64,000 nucleotides of DNA from Elusimicrobiota bacterium (lineage in GTDB: Bacteria; Elusimicrobiota; Elusimicrobia; UBA1565; UBA9628). A program made the position numbers and the translations under genes. Of this stretch, positions 7,678 to 16,100 are shown piece after piece. The DNA lies in the NCBI GenBank assembly GCA_030696455.1, contig JAUYSH010000074.1:1-64000 (forward strand), in the 5' to 3' direction. Positions within the stretch are counted from its first letter, which is position 1. The number at the start of each line of letters is the position of its first letter. The notes beneath the pieces are model-generated. The model had not been told where the DNA came from, made no database searches, and saw nothing but the letters and a program-made list of their open reading frames with translations.

Positions 7678-10600
7678 TTACAGGAAGAGGATGAGCGAGC
7701 CGAGCCCGCCGATCGCCGCGCCCAGGAGGCCGTAGCCGATCACCGCGAAGAACAGCTTGTCCATGTCCAGCTTGGCCTTCTTGATGTGATCGAGGTAGAC
7801 GTACGAACCGACGGCGAACGCGACGAAGCCGGCCGCCGCTCCCAGCGCGAGCCAGCCGATCGCGGCCAGGCCGGCCAGCGACGCCAGCGGCAGCAGCCCG
7901 AGCGACGAGAGCATCCCGCCCGCCGAGCCCTTGGCCTTCTTCGCCGCCTCGATGTGGGCCTTGCGCTTGGCGAGCTCGTCGGCGATCTCCTGGGTGCGCA
8001 GGGAGTCCTTGGCCTTCTTCAAGACCTGGTCGGGGTTGGACTCGACGGCGTCCGTGGTCCCTTTCGCGTCGGCGACCTTGTCGTTGACCGCGCCGTCGAA
8101 GCGGTCGAGGTTGTCCTTGAGGTCCCCGATCTGGAAGCCGCCCTTGAGCTCGGCGATCTGCTTCTGGATGTCGGCGGCCTTGGACTTGGTCAGGCCGGCC
8201 TGGATCTTCGCCAAGGTCTCCTCGCGCTCGGAGAAGAAGCGCGCGCGCTCGTCCTTGATGTCCTCCAGCGCCTTCTCGGAGGAAGCGAGCTGCTGCCGGC
8301 TCGCGGCGACGGACGCCTCGAGGGTCTTCTGGCTGTTGAGCAGGCCCGCGGCCATGATGTCGTTGGCCGGGTCGTTGTCCGACAGGAGCGCGGTGATCGT
8401 CTTGTCGAAGTCGGCGATCTTCGCCTGCTCGCCGGCGATCTGCTGGCGCAGCTTCTCGACCAAGGTCGAGGCCTCCTGCACCTTGCGGTTGTAGACGGGC
8501 TTGGCGTCGTTCAATTGATCGATGAGGCGCTGGGCCAGGATCTCGGGCGTCTCCAGCTTCTTGACGCCCATGCCGAACAGGCCGAGCAGGGCGTTCCACG
8601 CGCGGGCGAGCAGGTTCAGCAGCGGCTTGATCGAGAACGAGGACTTCGGCGCGGAGGCCGCCGGGGCCTCGACGGGCGCGGCGACGACGGAGGAGCCGGC
8701 GGGGGTGGACGCGACCGACGCCACGACGGCGCCGTCCTTCTGATTGGCGCGGATGGTCGCGATCACGCCGATGGAGAGCGCGATGCCGGCCGGGACGAGG
8801 AAGCCGAGGCCGACGCTGAACGCGCCGACCGTCAGGCCGAGCTTGGCGACCGCGAGGGAGGCGGCGCCGCCGATGACGAGCGCGCCGAGGCCGATCACGG
8901 CGAGCTGCCGGCCGAGCCAGCGGCCCTGCTCCGGGGCCATCGCGATGGCGAAGAGGCCGAGCAAGGAGAAGACGGCGGCCGAGATCCACGGGGAGATCAA
9001 GGCGAAGCCGATGCCGATGACCTTGGCGAACAGGCCCAGGGCCCGGCCCTGGGTCACGGCGCCGCCGGCGGCGCCCTTGGCCTTGCGCGCGGCCTCGATG
9101 GCGGCCTTGCGTTTGGCGAGCTCGGCCTCTATCTCTGACGACTTCAGGGAGTCCTTCGCTTTCTTTAATATCTGGTCGGGGTTGCTGTCGACGGAGTCGG
9201 CGGTGCCCTTCGCGTCGGCCACCTTGTCGTTGACCGCGTCCTCGAAGCGGTCCATGTTGTCCTTGAGATCCCCGACCTGGAAGCCGCCCTTGAGCTCGGC
9301 GATCTGCTTCTGGATCTCGGCGGACTTGGACTTGGTCAGGCCGGCCTGGATCTTGGCCAGCATCTCCTCGCGCTCGGAGAAGAAAGAGGCGCGTTCTTCT
9401 TTAATGGATATCAACGTCTTTTCGGAGATCGAGAGCTGTTCCTGGGTCATCAAGGTCGACGCGTCGACCGTCTTCTTTTGGTTGAGCAAAGACTCGGCCA
9501 TGACGTCGTTGAGGGGGTCGCTGTCGGAGAGGATCGCCGTCACGGACCGGTCGAGCTCGGCGGATTGCGCGGTCTGCTTCTCGATCTGCAGGCGGAGCTT
9601 TTCGACGAGGGTCGAGGCCTCCTGAACCTTGCGGTTGTAGATGGGCTTCTGCGCGTTCAGCTGGTCGATGATCCTTTGGGCCATCACCTCGGGCGTCTCC
9701 ATCTTCTTGACGCCGAGGCCGAAGATGCCCAAAGCCGCGTTCCACGCGCGGGCCAGGATATTGCGGAAGGGCTTGGAAACGAGCGCGATCGCGGCGACGA
9801 CCGCGGCGCCGATGCCGAGTTCCAGGATGAGTCCGCCTGCGGCGGTCTTGTCGTCGGCGGCGGGCGTCGCGGGCTTGTCCTTCTTGAAGATGTACTTGAA
9901 CGCCTCGCCGAGCAGGCTCGAGGCCAGCGCGACGCCGCCGAAGACGAGCGCGGCGGTGGTGGAGGCGACGGTGAAGCCGACGTAGCCGGCGAAGGCGACC
10001 GCGGCGACGCCGAGGCCGAAGCCGAGCACGCCGCCGAGGATGGCGATGCCCGCGGTCTTGGCGCCCGAGGTCTTCATGACCTTCTCGGCGAACACGCCCG
10101 CGGCGACGGCGCCGGCGCTGCCCAGGGGGATCACGACGCCCATCACGGAGGAGGCGGCCAGCAGGGCCGCGATCCAGCCGGTGTTGAGCCCGGCCCACAC
10201 GGCCATCGCGACGTTGACGCCGATGCTCACGGCCTTCAGCGCGCCGAAGGCGACGCCGCCGCCGGCCTGGCCCTTGTCCTGCTTCGCCTTCTCGATGGCG
10301 GCCTTGCGCTTGGCGATCTCGTCCTGCACTTCCTGGTTCTTGAGGGAGTCCTTGGCCTTCTTGAGGATCTGGTCGGGGTTGCTGTCGACGGAGTCCGCGG
10401 TGCCCTTGGCGTCGGCCACCTTGTCGTTGACCGCGTCCTCGAAGCGGTCCATGTTGTCCTTGAGATCCCCGACCTGGAAGCCGCCCTTGAGAACGGCGAT
10501 CTGCTTCTGGATGTCCGCCGCCGCGGACTTGGTCAGGCCGGCCTGGATCTTGGCGATGGTCTCCTCGCGCTCGGAGAAGAAGCGCGCGCGCTCTTCTTTA

Positions 10601-11553
10601 ATAGACGCGAGGGTCGCCTCGGCGAGGCCGATCTGCTCGTTGGTGGAGGCGATCGAGGCGCTAAGGGTCTTCTGCTGGTTGATCAGGCCCGAGGCCATGA
10701 CGTCGTTGAGCGGGTCGGAGTCGGAGAGCAGCGCGGTGATGCCCTGCTCGAGCTCGGCGACCTTGGCGGTCGCGCCTTCGACCTGGAGCTTGAGCTTTTC
10801 GACGAGGGTCGAGGCTTCCTGCACCTTGCGGTTGTACACCGGCTTGGCGGCGTTGAGCTGGTCGATGATCCTTTGCGCCATGACTTCGGGCGTTTCCAGC
10901 TTCTTGACGCCGATGCCGAGCATGCCCAAGACGGCGTTCCAGGCGCGCTTGATAAGGCTCACGATCGCGAGTTCGCCGGCGGCGGACGTCTTGGCCGCGG
11001 CCGCGCGCTCGATGGAGACGGGGGACTTGGCGGAGACCGTCTCGGAGCGGGAGAGGCCGGTTCGATTCGCCAGAGGCGAATCGCTCGCGGCGGAGCGGCC
11101 GAGGACCTCGAGGGTCGCGCGGCCTTCGGCCGACGAATTCTCGAAAAGCGCGTTCAAGGCGGCGCCCTTCTCGGCGACGCCGACATTCGCGTCCTGGGAC
11201 TTGATCACGGCCAGGGGCGAGCCCTTGACGGTCGCGGGCAGGGCCTTCGCGGCGGCGGCGACGGGCTTGACGGCGAGCGCGGCGGGGACGGGGGCGAGGG
11301 AGACGGGGGCGGCGATGGGGCTCGGGGCGGCGCTCAGGACCGGCGCGAGCATGACGCCCGGCGCCATCGTCGGCACGTTGAAGGAAGAAGCGCCGGGAAG
11401 GGGGCTGTGAAGCCCGGTGCCGATCGTCGGGGTCACGGAGATTCCCGAGACGGGTCGAGCCAAAGTCTGCGCGGCGGCGGTCAAGGTGAGGTGTCCGGGC
11501 CCGGCCACGAGAACGGCGGCCGACACGATCGAGGCGAGTGACTTCTTGAACAT
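7678..11553 (-). CDS. Exported protein with three tandem PspA/IM30-like repeats and membrane segments
   Basis: 1291 aa. A signal peptide (to about residue 30) is followed by a ~170-residue Ala/Pro/Val-rich leader. Three repeats of ~220 aa start near residues 203, 602 and 982. Each begins RAWNAxLGxxGxGVKKxETPE and continues as a long coiled coil with ITALLSDxDPxND and DLKDNxDRFxxAVNDKVADAKG. This order matches PspA/IM30 (ESCRT-III superfamily) helices: N-terminal membrane helix, coiled coil, the ALL..DL..AL and LDEAMARFE regions. Each repeat is followed by a hydrophobic Gly/Ala-rich cluster (~432-545, ~835-930, ~1212-1290). Repeats 1 and 2 share an exact ~83-nt DNA stretch. The start has a good Shine-Dalgarno site (CGGAGGAAC). 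PspA homology is by eye; a generic coiled coil is the alternative. Confidence 0.7.
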   Translation of the reverse strand: MFKKSLASIVSAAVLVAGPGHLTLTAAAQTLARPVSGISVTPTIGTGLHSPLPGASSFNVPTMAPGVMLAPVLSAAPSPIAAPVSLAPVPAALAVKPVAAAAKALPATVKGSPLAVIKSQDANVGVAEKGAALNALFENSSAEGRATLEVLGRSAASDSPLANRTGLSRSETVSAKSPVSIERAAAAKTSAAGELAIVSLIKRAWNAVLGMLGIGVKKLETPEVMAQRIIDQLNAAKPVYNRKVQEASTLVEKLKLQVEGATAKVAELEQGITALLSDSDPLNDVMASGLINQQKTLSASIASTNEQIGLAEATLASIKEERARFFSEREETIAKIQAGLTKSAAADIQKQIAVLKGGFQVGDLKDNMDRFEDAVNDKVADAKGTADSVDSNPDQILKKAKDSLKNQEVQDEIAKRKAAIEKAKQDKGQAGGGVAFGALKAVSIGVNVAMAVWAGLNTGWIAALLAASSVMGVVIPLGSAGAVAAGVFAEKVMKTSGAKTAGIAILGGVLGFGLGVAAVAFAGYVGFTVASTTAALVFGGVALASSLLGEAFKYIFKKDKPATPAADDKTAAGGLILELGIGAAVVAAIALVSKPFRNILARAWNAALGIFGLGVKKMETPEVMAQRIIDQLNAQKPIYNRKVQEASTLVEKLRLQIEKQTAQSAELDRSVTAILSDSDPLNDVMAESLLNQKKTVDASTLMTQEQLSISEKTLISIKEERASFFSEREEMLAKIQAGLTKSKSAEIQKQIAELKGGFQVGDLKDNMDRFEDAVNDKVADAKGTADSVDSNPDQILKKAKDSLKSSEIEAELAKRKAAIEAARKAKGAAGGAVTQGRALGLFAKVIGIGFALISPWISAAVFSLLGLFAIAMAPEQGRWLGRQLAVIGLGALVIGGAASLAVAKLGLTVGAFSVGLGFLVPAGIALSIGVIATIRANQKDGAVVASVASTPAGSSVVAAPVEAPAASAPKSSFSIKPLLNLLARAWNALLGLFGMGVKKLETPEILAQRLIDQLNDAKPVYNRKVQEASTLVEKLRQQIAGEQAKIADFDKTITALLSDNDPANDIMAAGLLNSQKTLEASVAASRQQLASSEKALEDIKDERARFFSEREETLAKIQAGLTKSKAADIQKQIAELKGGFQIGDLKDNLDRFDGAVNDKVADAKGTTDAVESNPDQVLKKAKDSLRTQEIADELAKRKAHIEAAKKAKGSAGGMLSSLGLLPLASLAGLAAIGWLALGAAAGFVAFAVGSYVYLDHIKKAKLDMDKLFFAVIGYGLLGAAIGGLGSLILFL

Positions 11554-11655
11554 CGGGATGTTCCTCCGGGGTTTAGTGCGAACGATGGCTTATTCTATCG
11601 AGAAGCGTCGAAAAGGAGATGAGACCTTGGGGGTCATTTCAGGAATCTAATAGGC

Positions 11656-11670
11656 CTAGGAAATCTGGGA
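11656..11670. promoter_or_regulatory. CTAGGA-type upstream motif
   Basis: CTAGGAAATCTGGGA, about 100 bp upstream of the PspA-repeat gene and overlapping the TraB-like stop. It resembles CTAGGAGTAATTGGGA (17868), CTAGGAATAATTG (40916) and CTAGGAAGTGGG (32358), all upstream of exported-leader genes. Confidence 0.4.
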
Positions 11671-13101
11671 CCCTGGCACCGGTGTCGTGGGCCCCGAGGC
11701 GAGGCGGGCGGCGACTTCGTGGGCATGGAGATGGCCGACCACGACGTGGATGGAGCGCGCTCCCGAGGCGGCGGCGCCGGCGGCGACGGCGTCGGCGATG
11801 GCGCGGGAACGAACGGAGACCGGATCGGCCGTCGCGCCCAGGGGCTGGGGCAATTCGAGCCCTCTTAAGACCTCGAGATCGGGCTTCGCGGTGAAGAAGT
11901 GACGGGCCTCGTCGGCGTACTGCTCGGCGATGTCCTCGAGGCCCTCGCCGCGGGCGCCTTCGGCGAGCAGGCGGCGCTTCCAGGCCATCAAGGGAAGCCC
12001 GCCCGAGAGCACGAGCCAAGCGAGAGCGCCCGTCAACGGCAGGAGGACCCAGGCGAAAACCGACGCGGGGGAGGCCAGCGTCCAGGCGAGGACGGCCAAC
12101 GCCGAGCCGGGGGCGACGGCCCAGTCGACGGCGCGCTTCAGGAACAGCGACGCGCGGGAGTGGCCCGGCGCGGCGGGGACGACGGCGGCGGGAGAGCCGG
12201 AGGCGGCGGCGTGATCGAGGGTCTCCAGGCCCGCCTTGTATCCATAATAAGCGGGGAGGTTCTGCTCGGAGTACAGCGCGTGGCCGGCGGCGACGGCGCT
12301 TCGGATCGTGGACAGCACCGCGCCGCGGCGCGGAGGGCCGTACTTGCCGTGGGCGACGCCGTGGACGAAGTAGGTGACGCCGTCGCGCTCCACCTTCAAG
12401 GCGGGGACGCGGAAGGTCTTGTCGACCGCGAACGCGGGAGCGACGGCGGAGGAGGTCTTGCGCCAGAGGCGGGTCAATAAGAAGCGGAACTCGTCTTCTC
12501 GAGAAACGGCAAGGGCGGATTCCTTGGAGCCGAGGACGCCTAACGCGGATAGACGGGACGCGGCGTCGGACGGGGACTGGGAATCGGAGAGAGCCTGGCC
12601 GAGAACGGCGGGGGCGACGCCGCGGGAGAGGAGTTCGGTTGAGGTGGGGAGGGAGCCGTCGAAGAGGGCGTCGAACTGAACGGACGCGGATTCCTCCGGG
12701 ACGGCGGCGCTCTGCGCGGAAACCGGAGCTTGCCGCGAGGACTTCCATGCGGCGACGGTTTTCGCCGCTTCGCGGCGGACGTCCTCGGCTTTCGAGGCCG
12801 CCGGCGTGACCGAAAACGACAACGTTAACGGCGACGGATTGTTAACGGCAACGGAAGGGTGCGCCAGGACAGGCAGGACAACGGCATTCGGCGTGGGGGA
12901 GATGGACGGCGACAGAGAGGGAGATAGCGACATGGACATCGACGGCAACGGCATGGAGGACTCGTTCAGACGGGTCATTCCGACGACCGGTGTTGAAGGC
13001 GCCGCCGGGGCGTTACGGATTATGCCGACTCGTACCTGCGCCGCGGCTGGCGCCGCGGCGGACAGAATCAATGAGAGGGCAAGAGTAAATCGGTTATCCA
13101 C
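11656..13101 (-). CDS. Exported TraB/GumN-like (EREX-fold) membrane protein
   Basis: About 481 aa from GTG 13101. Signal peptide VDNRFTLALSLILSAAAPAAAQ, then a ~100-residue Ser/Pro/Leu/Val leader (SLSPSISPTP). The C-terminal half has VHGVAHGKYG (~247), SEQN (~278) and a terminal VVVGHLHAHEVAARL (~453). These correspond to the H, E and VGxxH motifs of TraB/PrgY/Tiki-type proteins, some of which are metalloproteases. Two hydrophobic segments lie near 330-370. The track start at 13194 would overlap the upstream gene by 43 bp. GTG 13101 sits inside a 30-bp palindrome, so the start is uncertain. Function is inferred from motifs only. Confidence 0.5.
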   Translation of the reverse strand: MDNRFTLALSLILSAAAPAAAQVRVGIIRNAPAAPSTPVVGMTRLNESSMPLPSMSMSLSPSLSPSISPTPNAVVLPVLAHPSVAVNNPSPLTLSFSVTPAASKAEDVRREAAKTVAAWKSSRQAPVSAQSAAVPEESASVQFDALFDGSLPTSTELLSRGVAPAVLGQALSDSQSPSDAASRLSALGVLGSKESALAVSREDEFRFLLTRLWRKTSSAVAPAFAVDKTFRVPALKVERDGVTYFVHGVAHGKYGPPRRGAVLSTIRSAVAAGHALYSEQNLPAYYGYKAGLETLDHAAASGSPAAVVPAAPGHSRASLFLKRAVDWAVAPGSALAVLAWTLASPASVFAWVLLPLTGALAWLVLSGGLPLMAWKRRLLAEGARGEGLEDIAEQYADEARHFFTAKPDLEVLRGLELPQPLGATADPVSVRSRAIADAVAAGAAASGARSIHVVVGHLHAHEVAARLASGPTTPVPGSQIS

Positions 13102-13127
13102 GGACTTCCAACGTTGAAAGTCCGTGG
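13098..13127. repeat. 30-bp near-perfect palindrome over the TraB-like start
   Basis: Arms CCACGGACTT / AAGTCCGTGG flank a centre CCAACGTTGA that is itself almost palindromic. It begins 25 nt after the stop of the TPM-like gene and includes the proposed GTG start of the TraB-like gene. It could end the upstream transcript or hide the start codon. No T-run follows. Confidence 0.8.
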
Positions 13128-13151
13128 CCGGTGTTTTGGTGGATATTTTTT

Positions 13152-16100
13152 TTACCAACCCGATGAACCGCCACCCGAGCTTGAACCGCCCCAACTTGAG
13201 CCGCCGCCGCTGGAGCCGCCGGAGGAGCGGCGAGAATCTTCCTCGCTGCGGCGGCGGCGGTCGTCCTCTTCCTGCTGGCGGCGTCGGCGCGCCTCTTCTT
13301 GACGCCGGCGCTCCTCTTCTTCCTCCCGCCTTCGGCGGGAGACTTCGGCCTCGGCGACTTGTATCGCTGAAATTGCCGCGCTGCGCGCGGCTTCCGCGTG
13401 ACGGATCGCGGTCTCGTAATCACCGTTGTTGAGCGAGGCCTTCGCCGAGTTTAAATTCCCTGAGCCGGGGGAGCCGGGAACGGACACTCCATAGGAACCG
13501 GTCCAGTTCGTGGCCTCCCGCACCTTCGACGCGGCGCTCGATATCTTTTCCGTCGCGCGGGCGGCGGCGGCTAATTCGCCTTTGAGCGACGCGGCGACTT
13601 GCGCGGCCTGGCTCGTGATCCGGTCCGCTTCGCGGTCGATCGTGGGCCATTCGCCGTGAGACGCATCCGACGCGGCTAAGGCGGAGGTGTAGGCGGACTT
13701 GAGACCGGCAAGCTCCCTTAATGCGCTGGTGATCGCCGGGCTGTCGGAGATCCCGTCCGACTGCGAGTCCCGGGCGAGGCGAGCCGCGGAATCAAGCTGC
13801 GTTTCGGCCGCCTTCAGGCTGCGCACGACTTCGTTGTAGGCGTCGCGGTCGTTGTTCACCTTGACCCAGAGCGAGTCCAGGCCCGCGGACACCGCCGCGA
13901 TCGACGCGGCGGCCTTGAAAGGATCGCCTTTCTTCATGTCGGCCGCGGCGCGGGCCGAGGAGAGCGCCTTGACGGACGTTTCGTAGGACTTGATCGTGTC
14001 CCGCATCGTGCGCTTGTCGTCGGGGATCTCGGTCTTCCAGGCGCGGGCCTTGGCCTCGAGCGTCTCGAGGAAGGCGCCGTTGTCGATCACGGCCTTGTCG
14101 AGGCGCGCGCGCTTGGCGGAGATCTCGTCGAGGCGGCCCTGGGCGATCTCCTCGTGGGCCTTGGCCTGGTCGAGCAAGGCCGCGGCCTCGAGGACCTTGG
14201 CCTCGCGGAAGGAGCGCACGGCCTTCTCGCGCTTGGACTTGGCGGCCTCGACGGCGACCGAGGCCTCGTCGATGTTGTCCTCGATCGTGCCGTTGGCGTT
14301 CGGGTGGGAGAAGTCGCCCGAGGCGAGACCCAAAACGGAGGCCGCGAAGTCGCGCTTGATCGTCTTGAGGACCTCGGCGCGCTCGGGGAGGAGGGCGTCG
14401 AGGCGTTCGGCCTCGGCGATGCGGCCGGCGACGTCGGACGCCTGCTCCTTCAGCGCCATATCAGTAGCGGCGACGATGGCGTTCGCCTGGCCGATGAGGT
14501 CCGCGCCGAGCTTCTGGGAGGCTTCCGCTTCGGCGAGCCTTCCGTCGCCGAGCTTTGAAGAAGCCTCGTCGAGCGCCACGGAGGCGGCGGTCAGGCGCTC
14601 GGTCGGGTCGTTCTGCGCTTCGCGCAGGACTTCGGAGGCCTCGAGGCCGAGGACGGAGGCGGTCCGCGCGCGCGCGGCGTCGACCGCCGCGGCCGACTTG
14701 ACGGCGTCGGCGCGCGAGGCGGCGATGCGGCCGAGGCCGTTCTTGGCCTTGGCCAGGTTCGTCGTGTGCTCCGCGTAGGCGGCCGTCAAAGCCGCCAGCC
14801 CCAAGGCCCCGTCGTTCTTGAGGAGGGAGGAGGCGAGCTCGGACGCGCTCTTGTCGAGCGCGGCGCGGCTGCCGGCGATCCACTGGGTCCCGACCGAGGC
14901 GGCGGCGAGCGCCGCGACGATGGGGTCGGTCACGGCGAGCTCGTCCTTGCGCATGGACAGCGCCAGCTCGGCGAGGGACTTGGCGTCGGAGGCCAGGCGC
15001 TCGGCGAGCGCGCCCTGGCCCTTCATCGCCCCGACGGGGTTCTTCGCGGCCTTGCCGCGCGCGGCGGCCAGGGTCTCGCGGGCCTGGGGAAGTATCGCGG
15101 CGGCGAGCGCCTCGATCTTGAAGAAGGCGCCGGCGGCGGCCTGCGAGGCCTTTTTCTCCGCGGCGGCGATCGCCGCTTCGGTCGCGTCGAACGCCGCGCC
15201 GTAGCCCGTGGACGCCTTCTCGATCTCGTCGAGGGCGGAGACGGCGGATTTAGACGTCGCGTTGAACTTGGCCATCACCGACTCGAAATTCTCCGAGACC
15301 GGCGCGTAATCCTTCGCCTCGCCGTACAGGTCGCCGCGCCAGTCGCTCGCCTTCTCGAACAAGGCGTCGAAGCCGTCCTCGGGCTTGAAGGTGAGCGGCT
15401 CGGTCGCGAGCATCTTCTCCGCCTGGAGGTAGCGCGAGGGCCAAAGCTGGTTGACGAGCCAGCCCAGGGTCATCGCCTTGGGGCGCACGAGGGCGGTCGC
15501 GCGGTCGTGGATGCTGCGAGCCATCGCGAGGTACAGCTTCGCGCGCCCGGCGTCCTTGCGGACCGAGGAGGCGGCGGCGGCGGTCTCCTCCTCCCAGCCG
15601 CGGGAAGCCGCGCCGGTGATGGGCCCGACGTAAACGTCCATGCGCTTGTCGAGCTCGTCGATGACCGCGTCGAGCTTCGTCTCGAGGATGCCGTCCCATT
15701 TCTGGAGCTCGGCCTCCGCCTTGCCGCGCGCCTTGCGGGCGCGCCAGTTGAGGAAGGCGCTGCCGCCGAGGGTCCCCAAGCCGAGCAGGACGAGGAAGAT
15801 CAAGGTCAGCATCGCGTTGCGGCTCGCGGCGGCGTCGGCGTCGGCGATGGTGCGCTCGGCGTTTGCGAGCGCGGACTTGGCGCTTTGCAGCCGCGACGCC
15901 CACGTCGAGGCGCCGAGCTCATGGGCCTCGCGGGCCTCGCGCAGGGACTGCTTGGCGGTGACGAGATCGGTGGCGGCGGAGCCGGCGCGCTCGCGGCCCT
16001 CGAGCTCTGAGAGCACGGACTCCGAGCCGGCGAGCTGATCGGCCCCGGCGGCGTGCTCGTTGAGGGCGGTCTGCACGCGGCGGACCTCGGCGGCGACGGA

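Noticed and set aside
7678-11553. Tandem repeats as an assembly duplication
   Set aside because: The three units differ in leader, membrane clusters and many codons, so they are true diverged repeats, not an assembly artefact.
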